This document shows, piece by piece, positions 18,445 to 27,223 of a stretch of 43,512 nucleotides of DNA; the first letter of the stretch is position 1, and each line of letters opens with the position of its first letter. The translations under genes and the position numbers were made by a program. Location of the stretch: positions 111,923 to 155,434 of the forward strand of contig NZ_KB235950.1 of NCBI RefSeq assembly GCF_000332335.1, written 5' to 3'. The DNA is from Kamptonema formosum PCC 10802 (GTDB lineage Bacteria; Cyanobacteriota; Cyanobacteriia; Cyanobacteriales; Oscillatoriaceae). The notes beneath the pieces were generated by a model. That model did not search any database, was not told where the DNA came from, and saw only the letters and a list, made by a program, of their open reading frames with translations.

Positions 18445-18458
18445 TGGGACATTAGGGG

Positions 18459-18827
18459 TTAGTTAGGAAAGTGGTAAAGCTCAATTTCGGCGATCTCAGT
18501 TGCGCTGGGATTGACGAGCGTATAAAACCAGCCGGCGGGGACATAAACTGCAGACTGGTTGGGGTAAATAATGGCCCGCTGAAACTCTTGCATGCCCGAT
18601 CGCCACTTCTCGATGGCGATCACGCCTTGCCGGCACACTATATAAATGTCGTGATTCACGCTGTGGGGGGTGGTGACTTTGCCCCGTGGCAGCTGCCGGC
18701 TTTCCTTCGGGGCCACTTTGTCTGGGGACTGGCTGCCGGTGGCCGGAAAGCTCGCCGGTTGGCCCAAGCCGGTGCTGTCAGCACCGGCTTGGGGGATGGA
18801 TTTGGTCGGGTCGAATCCTTCTAGCAT
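18459..18827 (-). CDS. Small cupin-like protein
   Basis: About 122 aa from ATG 18827 (the frame is open to a GTG at 18866). The C-terminal half has a cupin-like strand pattern: HDIYIVCRQGVIAIEKW, then AVYVPAGWFYTLVNPS and a final EIELYHFP. Two of the usual metal-binding His positions are not obvious, so a metal centre is doubtful. The middle is rich in Pro, Gly and Ser and is probably a loop. It stands alone on the minus strand. Its function cannot be inferred. Confidence 0.55.
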   Translation of the reverse strand: MLEGFDPTKSIPQAGADSTGLGQPASFPATGSQSPDKVAPKESRQLPRGKVTTPHSVNHDIYIVCRQGVIAIEKWRSGMQEFQRAIIYPNQSAVYVPAGWFYTLVNPSATEIAEIELYHFPN

Positions 18828-19159
18828 ATAATGGAGCTCACGAAAAACGATTTTTGTCGCTCCCACTTGGGCGCGAGCCCGAGCGGGACTTTCCTGTGAA
18901 GTGAGCTAGTGATCTGCCGCCATTGACTGACGCACCCTGGGTTTGCAGTTCAGCTCGACGAATGTCGGCGGCTGCCGGCTCGGAGTGGGGAAGGAAGCTG
19001 GCTCCCATCAACGCTCAGGCCGGCTGATCTGAATAATGGCCATCTAACGTAAGCAGAATCACTGGCTTACATATAAATGTATCCAAGAGTTCCTCTACTG
19101 TCAAAGTTTTCTATATATATGTAAGTCATTCGGAACCCCAACCCTGGGACATGGCCAAG

Positions 19160-19290
19160 TATAGCAATGGACAGTAAGTTTAGGACAGGCTCGTCGGAGG
19201 GAACGCCTGTCCTAAGAAATATAGGCGTAGGGCAGGCGTTCCCTCCGACCCTCAGGGTCTAATACACTCACCTATGTGGCAAGCGCTATA
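19160..19290. mobile_element. MITE-like family B copy
   Basis: Left end TATAGCA with GTTTAGGACAGG, right end GCGCTATA; inside is the family-B palindrome of AGGACAGG and CCTGTCCT. Ends are more diverged than in other copies (23748, 24870, 27017, 41069). Confidence 0.6.
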
Positions 19291-19468
19291 ATAAAGTGGT
19301 TCGCGTCAGACCGGCCCGCGCTGGCCAGGTATGGTACATCTGTAGCATAGAAGGTTTCACCCCGACCGGCTATCCGAATCAATCTTGAGAGAGACTTGCA
19401 GGGGCAGGAATAAGCTGTATATTTAAATTGATGTTCCTTTGTTATCCACATCCGGTGGCTCACAAAGG

Positions 19469-19474
19469 TATAAT
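19469..19474 (+). promoter_or_regulatory. Possible -10 box TATAAT
   Basis: TATAAT lies 52 bp before the ATG of the HTH-AAA gene. No convincing -35 box is at the right distance (TTGTTA is 24 bp upstream). Confidence 0.3.
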
Positions 19475-19526
19475 CAATATATATAGAGCTCACAAGAGCT
19501 GGCTGTGGACGTGCGAGAGAACCGGT

Positions 19527-20858
19527 ATGATGACCCAAGAACTTCGAGACACACTGGCAGCTTTGGCTGCTAAACGCGGCATCTCCATTGCCGAACAACA
19601 GGCTTTGTCCCTTGCTCTGGAAGGAAAATCGGCGGAGGCCATAGGCACAGAGCTAGAGATTACGTCCGATGCAGTGCGCAAGCGGCTGGGCGAGGTGTAC
19701 GCCAAATTCAATATCCCCGGGCGGGGCACGGGCAAGTTGGCCAAAGTGCAGCAGTTACTCATGTCCGAGTACCAAACGCGCCAAGCTCTGCCGGCGCGTT
19801 CAGCCTTGCCGGCAGCGACGCTGCTGTCCCCACTGGCAGGCAAGGAGAAGATGACTTCTGACATCTATGTAGAGCGCCCACCCATCGAATCTCTCTGTTG
19901 CGAAACGATATTGCAACCGGGGGCACTAATCAGAATCAAAGCCCCCCAAAAGATGGGCAAAACATTATTGCTTGCCAAAACCCTCCAGTGTGCGGAAGAA
20001 AAGGGCTGTAAAATAGTGTTGATAAACCTTCTGCAAGCGAATGAATCAATGTTCGCAGACGTTGATAAATTTGCCCGCTGGTTCTGTAAAAACGTTTGCC
20101 GGCAACTAGGGCTACCCAATGATTTGGAGAGTTTCTGGGATAAGGACATGGGTAGCAACGATAATTGCACTGATTACTTTGAGAAATATGTATTTAAGGA
20201 AACAGACCAGCCAGTGGCTATTGGTTTGGACAACCTTGAGCGAATTTTCGAGCGGGAGGAAATTGCTCAAGACTTTTTGGGTATGTTGAGAGCTTGGCAT
20301 GAGGAGGCCAAAAGTAGCACCCTCTGGAAAAAACTGCGGTTGATACTTGTACACTCAACGGAAGTTTATATCCCACTGGACATCAATCGCTCTCCTTTTA
20401 ATGTGGGGGAGCCGGTGGAATTGCCGGAGTTTAATTTAGAGCAGGTGAAGGAGTTTGCGGGCATGTCTAAGTCTAAACCAACTTGGAGCCAGAAAGAAGT
20501 TGAGCAACTCATGGAACAAGTAGGCGGGCATCCTTATCTGCTGAAGCTAGCCTTTTCTCACCTCAAATTTCATCCAGATATTACACTAGAAGCATTTTTG
20601 CAAATCGCTCACACCGAAGCCAGTCCGTACAGCGACCATCTCAGGGAGCATTGGCTGACTTTAGAAAAGGATTCAGGGCTAGTGGAGGCGATGAAAACAG
20701 TCGTTGAGGGAGATAAGCCAGTGCGATTAGAGCCGGTGGAAGCATATAAGTTACACAGCATGGGGCTGGTGAGCATGCAAGGCAATGATGTTGAGCCTCG
20801 CTGCAATCTTTATCGTCTGTACTTTCACGAGCGGTTAAAAAATGAACATACAGCCTAA
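19527..20858 (+). CDS. HTH-AAA ATPase (AAA_35-like), first gene of the AAA-kinase operon
   Basis: A 443-aa protein. Residues about 1-80 form a helix-turn-helix region of the LuxR/sigma type common at the N-terminus of cyanobacterial NTPases ([18 protein letters not shown] then [17 protein letters not shown]). After a linker, an AAA_35-like P-loop domain follows: Walker A APQKMGKT (about 139-146), Walker [11 protein letters not shown] (Asp235) and a sensor-like ILVHSTEVY. The C-terminal 100 residues contain [11 protein letters not shown], typical of this ATPase class. Such proteins are signalling NTPases with a C-terminal sensor or effector, but here no further domain follows; the effector seems to be on the next gene, which overlaps by 17 bp. 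The DNA-binding role of the HTH is not proven. Confidence 0.85.
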   Translation: MMTQELRDTLAALAAKRGISIAEQQALSLALEGKSAEAIGTELEITSDAVRKRLGEVYAKFNIPGRGTGKLAKVQQLLMSEYQTRQALPARSALPAATLLSPLAGKEKMTSDIYVERPPIESLCCETILQPGALIRIKAPQKMGKTLLLAKTLQCAEEKGCKIVLINLLQANESMFADVDKFARWFCKNVCRQLGLPNDLESFWDKDMGSNDNCTDYFEKYVFKETDQPVAIGLDNLERIFEREEIAQDFLGMLRAWHEEAKSSTLWKKLRLILVHSTEVYIPLDINRSPFNVGEPVELPEFNLEQVKEFAGMSKSKPTWSQKEVEQLMEQVGGHPYLLKLAFSHLKFHPDITLEAFLQIAHTEASPYSDHLREHWLTLEKDSGLVEAMKTVVEGDKPVRLEPVEAYKLHSMGLVSMQGNDVEPRCNLYRLYFHERLKNEHTA

Positions 20859-23718
20859 CTCAGCTTATAAATATCAAGTCGGAGGCTGTTTACCACCTGA
20901 TGCTCCTACTTATGTCGTGCGACAGGCCGATACAGACCTCTATGAAGGATTGAAAGCCGGGGAATGTTGCTATGTGCTGAATTGCCGACAGATGGGCAAG
21001 TCCTCGCTCCGCGTGCGAGCCATGCAAAAACTGCAAGCAGAAGGTATTGCCTGTGCGGCGATTGACCTGACACAGATTGGCAGCCAAGTCACCCCATCTC
21101 AGTGGTACAAAGGTATTGCCTATCGTCTAGTCAGGAGTTTTGCACTTTCTGAGAAAGTCAACTGGAAAACTTGGTGGAGCGATCGCGAGTCTTTATCTCG
21201 CGTGCAGTGCTTGAGCCAGTTTATTGAAGAGGTGCTGCTGGCAGAGGTGCCTCAACAAATTGTGGTTTTTGTCGATGAAATAGATAGCGTTCTCAGCTTG
21301 AAGTTCCAGGTTGACGACTTTTTCGCGCTTATCCGATCCTGCTACAACAAACGCGCAGACAATCCAGAATACAGCCGTCTCACTTTTGCGCTGTTTGGCG
21401 TAGCAAGTCCCTACGATTTAATTCAAGACAAACAGCGCAGTATGTTTAATATCGGTCGGGCGATTGAACTGAAAGGGTTTTCGCTGGAGGAAGCCCAACC
21501 TCTAGCTATAGGGATTTCGGGTAAGTTCAAAAACCCAAAAGCGGCACTGCAACAAGTGCTGGAGTGGACAGGCGGGCAACCCTTTCTCACCCAAAAGCTC
21601 TGCAAACTTATTGAAAGTTTGCCCTCTACCACTCCAGAAGGTAGGGAAGCAGAAGTAATTGATAATCTGGTGCGCTCTCGCCTAATCGAAAATTGGGAAG
21701 CTCAGGATGAACCGCCCCATCTCAAGATTATACGCGACCGCATTATCAGGAGCAGGCAGAGAAAGGTTTACCTGCTAGGACTCTACCAGCAAATTTTGCA
21801 AAAAGGCCCAGTAGCAGCTGATGACAGTCCAGAACAGCTGGAATTGCGGCTGTCGTGTTTAGCGGTCAACCGGAATGGACAGTTAAAAGTTTATAATCGC
21901 ATTTCTGAGTCAGTTTTTAACCTAAGTTGGGTTGAGAAAGAGCTGGCGAATATCCGCCCCTATGCCGGTGCTTTGGCAGCTTGGTCAGCTTCAGGCGGTC
22001 AGGATGAATCGGCGCTGTTGCGCGGACAGGCATTGCAGGATGCCCTGGTTTGGGGAGCCGATAAAATCTTGAGCTCTCAAGATTATCAATTCCTGAATGC
22101 TTGCCTGGAACTGGACAGATACTCCCAAAAAAAACATGCTTTAAACCTTAGCGGTAAAGGTTACGAAATTATCCAAAAACTGGCCAGCGGGTTATTCTCT
22201 GAAACCTATCTTGCTGAAGATACAAGGTTCCCAAGTAAGCCCTATCGTGTGATAAAGAAACAAACAATACCGTCTAGCGATCCATATCTTGTCTGGGAGG
22301 CGACAGGTTTATTTAGCCGAGAAGCTGAAACCTTGTGTATGCTAGGACAGCACCCTCAGATCCCAAGGCTTTTCGCTTGGTTCGAGGAAAATCAAGAGTT
22401 ATATTTAGTGCAAGAATTCATTGAAGGCGAAAACCTGAGCCAGGAGCTGATGACCAAAGGGCAGCTGAGTGAGGACGAGGTGATTGAACTTTTGCAGAAT
22501 GTTTTAGGAGTTTTATCGTTTGTCCACCGGCAAGGCGTCATCCACCGTGATATCAAGCCGGCCAATTTAATCAGACGCGATCCGGACGGCAAAATCGTCT
22601 TGATTGACTTCGCATTGCTGAAAGAAATCAGCCTTTTGATGCTAACCTCTAAGGCTAAAGAAAGCTTCAGCGTTATCATTGGCACACAGGGCTACATGCC
22701 TCCAGAACAGATGGAAGGATATCCAAAATATAGCAGTGACATTTATGCCTTGGGCATGACTGCGATTCAGGCATTAACTGGGATATTACCTTCGGAATTA
22801 CCGCGAGATCCAAAAACAGGTGAAGTCATCTGGCGCAATCGCGCACAGGTTAGCGATAGACTAGCAGATATTTTAGACAAAATGGTGCGGTTTGACTATC
22901 GGGAGCGCTACCAGTCGGCATCGGAGGTGTTAGAAGTTCTCAGGAGTTTGACACATCATACCACTGTCAGTACAATTGTCGATTCTTCTCGGACTTCGCC
23001 GCCGTCGTCTTCTGCTTCGCCTTCAATAATAAGGAATTTCCCGGCGAAAGTTGTGATTGTGGGCAGTCTATTAGGCGCGTTGGCCATCAGTCTTTCCCTG
23101 AGTAAATTGCTTATACTATATCAACAAGCAGCCTCACCGGCACGCCCTGTCAGAGAGCCATCTTTCTCATCATCAGCCTCAATCACGGAACCGAGAACAG
23201 CAAACTCTTCGCTCGACCGTCCAAGTAAGTCTGCTACAGCTTCATCTAGGGTAACTTTTACCTGTAAAACAGTATCTGGTGTGCCAACAACAGTCGCTAA
23301 AACTGCCCAGGGGGACAGACAGCTTATCCGCTGGGTATCTGATGCATTTAGCCAAGCTGGCTATACTCCTCAAAAACGCTGTCAGCAGGTTACTGAAAGA
23401 ATGAATATATATTTCAAGCAGGGTGGGCGGTACATTACTCATGGGGTAATGAATCACCAAAAAGTTATTTGCATTACAGACCGTGTGGGTGAGGGATGCA
23501 CAGGGTTGCTTTACACCCTAAAGCCGGATCAAGATGCCAAAGCTACCTTGGAAGATATGCTGCAACTCTTTGAGCGAAACGTTATGCCCAATCCTCTCCG
23601 GGAAAGTTCTTGCCCTACCTATGTCAGCTTAAATGACCTAATAGCAGGAAACGAGATTGTTGCTAATGAGGTTTGCCCAGAAAAAAACAGGAAAACTCAA
23701 GGTGATAACCCTAACTGA
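20842..23718 (+). CDS. AAA ATPase - Ser/Thr kinase - TM - COP23 fusion protein
   Basis: A 958-aa protein. Domains: AAA_35-like ATPase (residues about 10-400; Walker [10 protein letters not shown] at 48-55, Walker B VVFVDEID with Asp145, [11 protein letters not shown]); a Ser/Thr kinase domain (about 434-710) with VIKK lysine, HRDIKPAN (His568) and APE-like PPEQ; a Ser/Pro-rich linker; one membrane helix (about 735-760); and a C-terminal COP23-type domain (about 805-935; [30 protein letters not shown]). The kinase has a degenerate glycine loop ([10 protein letters not shown]) and DFA (589-591) instead of DFG, so activity is uncertain. Single-helix topology puts ATPase and kinase in the cytoplasm and COP23 outside or in the lumen. 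It overlaps the HTH-AAA gene by 17 bp, so the two are co-translated. COP23 was named for a circadian-oscillating membrane protein; its role is unknown. Confidence 0.9.
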   Translation: MNIQPNSAYKYQVGGCLPPDAPTYVVRQADTDLYEGLKAGECCYVLNCRQMGKSSLRVRAMQKLQAEGIACAAIDLTQIGSQVTPSQWYKGIAYRLVRSFALSEKVNWKTWWSDRESLSRVQCLSQFIEEVLLAEVPQQIVVFVDEIDSVLSLKFQVDDFFALIRSCYNKRADNPEYSRLTFALFGVASPYDLIQDKQRSMFNIGRAIELKGFSLEEAQPLAIGISGKFKNPKAALQQVLEWTGGQPFLTQKLCKLIESLPSTTPEGREAEVIDNLVRSRLIENWEAQDEPPHLKIIRDRIIRSRQRKVYLLGLYQQILQKGPVAADDSPEQLELRLSCLAVNRNGQLKVYNRISESVFNLSWVEKELANIRPYAGALAAWSASGGQDESALLRGQALQDALVWGADKILSSQDYQFLNACLELDRYSQKKHALNLSGKGYEIIQKLASGLFSETYLAEDTRFPSKPYRVIKKQTIPSSDPYLVWEATGLFSREAETLCMLGQHPQIPRLFAWFEENQELYLVQEFIEGENLSQELMTKGQLSEDEVIELLQNVLGVLSFVHRQGVIHRDIKPANLIRRDPDGKIVLIDFALLKEISLLMLTSKAKESFSVIIGTQGYMPPEQMEGYPKYSSDIYALGMTAIQALTGILPSELPRDPKTGEVIWRNRAQVSDRLADILDKMVRFDYRERYQSASEVLEVLRSLTHHTTVSTIVDSSRTSPPSSSASPSIIRNFPAKVVIVGSLLGALAISLSLSKLLILYQQAASPARPVREPSFSSSASITEPRTANSSLDRPSKSATASSRVTFTCKTVSGVPTTVAKTAQGDRQLIRWVSDAFSQAGYTPQKRCQQVTERMNIYFKQGGRYITHGVMNHQKVICITDRVGEGCTGLLYTLKPDQDAKATLEDMLQLFERNVMPNPLRESSCPTYVSLNDLIAGNEIVANEVCPEKNRKTQGDNPN

Positions 23719-23747
23719 AAGTCGCTCACAGCTAGAGATACGACATT

Positions 23748-23853
23748 TATAGCAGGAGCCACTTAGGTGAGGATATTAGACTTTGAGGGCATGAGGGCAC
23801 AGAGGGAACGCCTGCCCTACGTCTATACCTCGTAGGACAGGCGTCGCGCTATA
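23748..23853. mobile_element. MITE-like family B copy
   Basis: Left end TATAGCAG...CCACTTAGGTGAGGA, 29 bp past the kinase gene; inside are CGCCTGCCCTACG and GTAGGACAGGCG; right end GCGCTATA. The right end is short and the limit is approximate. Confidence 0.55.
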
Positions 23854-24053
23854 GGCGCTTGCGCCGTGATCAAGACCCAAAACAGTCTGCTTCCCAGCAG
23901 CGCCGCTATTGACTGAAAGTCTGCCGGTGCAAAATTTAATTTAAATAAAAGGGCAACTCTACAAACTCAGCATACCGCACCGGCACCCTGCGGCTTGAGT
24001 TTTTAGGTTGATGCTCATGCTTCGCCCTGCGTATTGGCCACCCAACCGGCTGT

Positions 24054-24088
24054 CACCGGCACACCCACCGGCACACCCACCGGCACCC
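24054..24088. repeat. 12-bp tandem repeat, three copies
   Basis: CACCGGCACACC occurs three times in a row, the last copy altered. It is made of the CACCGGCA word that is very frequent in this genome. Confidence 0.7.
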
Positions 24089-24179
24089 AGCGCCCCCCCG
24101 GACAGGCGGGAGAGCGCGGCGGCGGGCCGAGCCCCGGCGAGTTAAAATCGAAAAGGACACAGACTAACACCCCACCCAC

Positions 24180-24773
24180 ATGAGCGCTGACTTGCAGGTT
24201 GAAAAGAAAAAATTGGCCAAACCCCCGCTAGAGATACACTATCTCGGCGACCGGGCTCTGCGGCAGAACGCCAAAAGGATTGCCAAGGTGGATGACGAAA
24301 TCCGGCTTCTGGTGCGCGAAATGCTGCAAACCATGTACTGCGCCGATGGGATTGGCTTAGCAGCACCCCAAGTCGCCATCCAAAAGCAACTCATAGTAGT
24401 AGATGTCGAACCGGAAAACCCCGCCAAACTGCCCCTGATTTTGGTGAACCCCACCATCAAGGGCTTGAGCGGCGACCTGTGCGTCTACCAAGAAGGTTGC
24501 CTCAGCATTCCGGGAGTCTATCTGGATGTGACGCGCCCAGAAATGATCGAAGTCACTTACAAAGACGAGCTGGGGCGTCCGAAAACCCTAACCGCCACGG
24601 GGCTTTTGTCCCGCTGCATCCAGCACGAGATGGACCACCTCAACGGCGTGCTGTTTGTCGATCGGGTGGAAAATCAGCTGGCGCTCACCGAGGAGCTCAC
24701 CAAACACAAGTTCTCGCCTCGCGCCGTCAAACCCCTCGCCCAAGGCAGCCCTCAAAATCAGAACCGTTCGTAG
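24180..24773 (+). CDS. def: Peptide deformylase
   Basis: A 197-aa enzyme that removes the formyl group from the starting Met of new proteins. All three family motifs are intact: GIGLAAPQV (residues 57-65), EGCLSIPG (Cys107 a metal ligand) and QHEMDHLNG (His149 and His153 ligands, Glu150 catalytic). Length fits cyanobacterial type 1 enzymes. Its TAG stop is part of the first unit of a hairpin array (GTAGTTGGGC), so the array begins exactly at the gene end. It is not clearly in an operon. Confidence 0.97.
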   Translation: MSADLQVEKKKLAKPPLEIHYLGDRALRQNAKRIAKVDDEIRLLVREMLQTMYCADGIGLAAPQVAIQKQLIVVDVEPENPAKLPLILVNPTIKGLSGDLCVYQEGCLSIPGVYLDVTRPEMIEVTYKDELGRPKTLTATGLLSRCIQHEMDHLNGVLFVDRVENQLALTEELTKHKFSPRAVKPLAQGSPQNQNRS

Positions 24774-25057
24774 TTGGGCTTTAGCCCCCGTTTGTAGTTG
24801 GGCTTCAGCCCAAAAGTTCGTAGTTGGGCTTCAGCCCAAAAGTTCGTAGTTGGGCTTTAGCCCCACCGTTATAGCACTAACCACTTAGGTTAGGACAGGC
24901 GAGACGCCTGCCCTACGTCGGGATATCGTAGGATAGGGGTTCCTTTCCGACGAGTGTGTCCGAACCTAAGTGAATATTACTGTAGTAGTTGGGCTTTAGC
25001 CCAAAGGTTTGTAGTTGGGCTTTAGCCCCACCGTTCGCAGTTGGGCTTTAGCCCCAC
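24771..25057 (+). repeat. Array of 26-bp hairpin units (plus orientation), interrupted by a family-B element
   Basis: Seven units of GTAGTTGGGCTTTAGCCC plus a short spacer (AAAGTTC, CACCGTT and the like): four before the element at 24870 and three after it. Each unit contains TTGGGCT-TT-AGCCCAA, a 7-bp hairpin. The first unit overlaps the def stop codon. The same array occurs in opposite orientation at 26896-27222. Confidence 0.9.
24870..24985. mobile_element. MITE-like family B copy inside the hairpin array
   Basis: Left end TATAGCAC...CCACTTAGGTTAGGA; right end CGAACCTAAGTGAATATTA and CTGTAGTA. The inner part has GGACAGGCG-AGA-CGCCTGCCC. It splits the 26-bp array. Confidence 0.7.
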
Positions 25058-25127
25058 AGCACTCTGCGGCAAAATTCCACAGGCATATTGATAAGCTAGG
25101 CTCTAGATAGTCGTTCGGTTCTGCCTC

Positions 25128-25331
25128 GTGATTCCTATAAGCCCGAAAAGTAGTATTTTCCTGGGAGCATCCTGCATCGCTGCGATAGCGGCGGTTGGCT
25201 CGATTTTCGAGCTGTCCTCTGGCCACCCCCAGCTGGGGAATTTGACCACCGGCATCATTCTGGCTCTTAGCGTGCCGGCGGTTGCTCTGCTCTTTTATGC
25301 GGCAGTGCGGGATGCCCGAGCCAACCAGTAA
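25128..25331 (+). CDS. Small two-helix membrane protein
   Basis: A 67-aa protein from a GTG at 25128, with two hydrophobic helices (about residues 9-26 and 41-58). I do not recognise it. It ends 24 bp before the FHA-PrsW gene on the same strand, so the two probably form an operon and the small protein may be a partner or a regulator of that protease. No clear Shine-Dalgarno precedes the start, which could also be elsewhere. Confidence 0.6.
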   Translation: MIPISPKSSIFLGASCIAAIAAVGSIFELSSGHPQLGNLTTGIILALSVPAVALLFYAAVRDARANQ

Positions 25332-25355
25332 GCTTGTGAGCTTCTCACCCCACCC

Positions 25356-26684
25356 ATGACAGCCACCCCAACCTCTGGCGCTACCTTGCGGCAGGTTTCC
25401 GCCGCCGGCACAGCCGCTCAACCCCCCGTCCACCCCCTGTCCGCAACCCAGGAAGTGACGGTGGGGCGAGATCCCAGCTGCCACATTGTCCTGGATTCCA
25501 GCGAATACGGTGGCGTCTCCCGCCGGCACGCTGCAGTCCGCCCCCTCGCCAGCACGGCAGCCGGCTCAACACCGCCCAGTTGGGAAATTTGCGATCTCAA
25601 CAGCGCCAATGGCATTTATGTCAATGGCCAGCGCGTGCAGGGATGCCGGTCGCTGGAAGCAGGCGACCGCATCACTCTGGGCAATAATGGCCCGGAATTC
25701 ATCTTTGAACTCGCGGGGGCGACACAGTTACCCCCACCCAGAACGCCCCAACCGGATACCGTCACCCTGACGCAGCTATTTCCCATTCTCTCTACCGGTC
25801 GGGATCTCAAGCGCAAGGCATACCTGGTGCCGATGGCCGTTACCGTGGCCTTTGTGGTGCTGATGTTTGCGGCGATCGGCAACCCGGTGGGGTTCAATCT
25901 GCTGCTGGCGGCTTATTTGGCGGGAGTGGCCTACTATTTTGTCTACCAGCTCTGCGGAGTGCGCAAACCTTGGTGGTGGCTGTTCGCCACTGCGCTGATT
26001 ACGGTTGTCATCTTGCTCAGCCCCATTTTAACCGGCTTTTTGGTGGTGTTTCGCGAAATCCTCCCCGGACGCCTCCCCGGCGAAAGGGAGTCCCTGAGCT
26101 TCCCCGTCTTGCTCCTCCGGATGTTTTTTGGGGCGGGGCTGATGGAGGAACTGCTCAAGGCGCTGCCGGTGCTGCTCGCCTATCTGATCGGAACCAGGCT
26201 GCGATCCCCGTGGCGAGAGCGTTTGGGGGTTTGGGAGCCCCTGGATGGCATTTTATTGGGAACGGCTTCTGCCGTTGGGTTCACCCTGCTGGAAACCCTG
26301 GGGCAATACATCCCTAATATTATGCAGAATGTCACCCTGCAAGGGGGAAAAGACATCGCCCAACTGGTGGGATTGCAGCTGCTGATTCCCCGCCTTTTGG
26401 GTTCGATCGCCGGTCACATGGCTTATAGCGGCTATCTGGGATATTTCATCGGTCTGAGTGTCCTCAAATCTAAGAAGCGCTGGCTGATCCTGACGGTTGG
26501 CTACCTGAGCGCCGCCGCGCTGCACGCCCTCTGGAATGCCACCGGCACTTTCAGTGTCTTCCTCTTGGCCTTTGTGGGAATTGTTTCCTATGCCTTTTTG
26601 GCTGCAGCTATTCTCAAAGCTCGCTCCCTCTCCCCAACCCGCTCCCAAAACTTCGCCACCCGTATCACCGGCCCGGGGAATTAA
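25356..26684 (+). CDS. FHA domain fused to a PrsW-family membrane protease
   Basis: A 442-aa protein. N-terminal FHA domain (residues about 33-118; VGRDPSCHIV, SRRHA, NSANGIYVNG, GDRITLG) that should bind phosphothreonine, then a multi-pass membrane region (about 8 helices) of the PrsW/CPBP-like type. Its motifs are EELLKALP (about 263-270), a GFTLLE segment (about 308), HMAYSGYLG and HALWNAT, the Glu and His residues that PrsW-type intramembrane proteases use. PrsW in Bacillus cuts a membrane anti-sigma factor; here the substrate is unknown. The FHA could bring it to a phosphorylated target. No anti-sigma or sigma gene lies nearby. Confidence 0.88.
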   Translation: MTATPTSGATLRQVSAAGTAAQPPVHPLSATQEVTVGRDPSCHIVLDSSEYGGVSRRHAAVRPLASTAAGSTPPSWEICDLNSANGIYVNGQRVQGCRSLEAGDRITLGNNGPEFIFELAGATQLPPPRTPQPDTVTLTQLFPILSTGRDLKRKAYLVPMAVTVAFVVLMFAAIGNPVGFNLLLAAYLAGVAYYFVYQLCGVRKPWWWLFATALITVVILLSPILTGFLVVFREILPGRLPGERESLSFPVLLLRMFFGAGLMEELLKALPVLLAYLIGTRLRSPWRERLGVWEPLDGILLGTASAVGFTLLETLGQYIPNIMQNVTLQGGKDIAQLVGLQLLIPRLLGSIAGHMAYSGYLGYFIGLSVLKSKKRWLILTVGYLSAAALHALWNATGTFSVFLLAFVGIVSYAFLAAAILKARSLSPTRSQNFATRITGPGN

Positions 26685-26895
26685 TATAATATCAATTTGG
26701 GATTTTAGATGCCCGGATTTTGGATTGATAAAAACGGCAGGAAAGCCTTTTCCGCAAGACAAAGTAATCAGCGGAAATAAAACATACATTTTGTATTTAA
26801 TTAGAATATTTACATCTCTATCCCTCCTTCCCAGGCTCCTCATGATAACGCCTTCCAGGAGGCTCAGCTTCCTTTGGGCAGATAGGAAGATTAAA

Positions 26896-27222
26896 AGCCT
26901 AAGGCTAAAGCCCAACTACAAACCTTGGGCTAAAGCCCAACTACAAACTTTGGGCTAAAGCCCAACTACGAACTTTGGGCTAAAGCCCAACTACAAACCT
27001 TCGGCTAAAGCCCAACTATAGCAGTATTCATTTAGGTTAGGAAAGTAGGAAGGACGCTGTCGCGTCCCGCAACGCTTACGGAGGGGACGCCTATCCTACG
27101 CCTTTTCTTAGGACAGGCGAGACGCCTGTCCTACGCCTTTTTTCCCTAGGCCACTGATGTCCGAACCAATATGACTGCTGCTATACAAACCTTGGGCTAA
27201 AGCCCAACTACTAACTTTGGGC
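26896..27222 (-). repeat. Array of 26-bp hairpin units (minus orientation), interrupted by a family-B element
   Basis: Five units of GGGCTAAAGCCCAACTAC with AAACCTT spacers lie before the element at 27017, and about one and a half follow at 27186-27222. They are the inverse of the units at 24771-25057. The last unit abuts the TAA of the gene ending at 27224. Confidence 0.9.
27017..27185. mobile_element. MITE-like family B copy with clean TA insertion
   Basis: Left end TATAGCAGTATTCATTTAGG, right end CCGAACCAATATGACTGCTG then CTATA. It lies within a hairpin unit: CCCAACTA | element | TACAAACC, where an uninterrupted unit reads CCCAACTACAAACC. This shows insertion at TA with TA duplication. 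The interior holds the GGACAGGCG-AGA-CGCCTGTCC palindrome and no gene. Confidence 0.85.
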
Positions 27223-27223
27223 T

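Larger units (their letters stand above)
18085..18458. other. Spacer holding a gene remnant and a palindrome
   Basis: Between the vWA-like operon and the cupin-like gene. Besides the remnant at 18295-18405 and the palindrome at 18423-18444 it shows no gene. Confidence 0.6.
18828..19526. other. 700-bp spacer before the AAA-kinase operon
   Basis: Holds a family-B MITE-like element (19160-19290), AT-rich inverted words (GTAAGC near 19053 and GCTTAC near 19068) and a possible -10 box at 19469. No gene seen. The segment CTCACAAAGGTATA near 19459 resembles CTCACAAAGGTGTA near 18232. Confidence 0.5.
23719..24179. other. 460-bp spacer with repeats before def
   Basis: Holds a family-B element (23748-23853) and a 12-bp triplicate (24054-24088). 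No gene seen. Confidence 0.6.
26685..27223. other. 540-bp spacer between convergent genes, mostly hairpin repeats
   Basis: Holds an AT-rich stretch after the FHA-PrsW stop (about 26685-26890), the hairpin array (26896-27222) and a family-B element within it. No gene seen. Confidence 0.7.

Noticed and set aside
24771-25057. CRISPR-like array
   Set aside because: Units are 26 bp with only 6-8 bp between the conserved cores, spacers are not unique, and no cas gene is near. It is a hairpin array.
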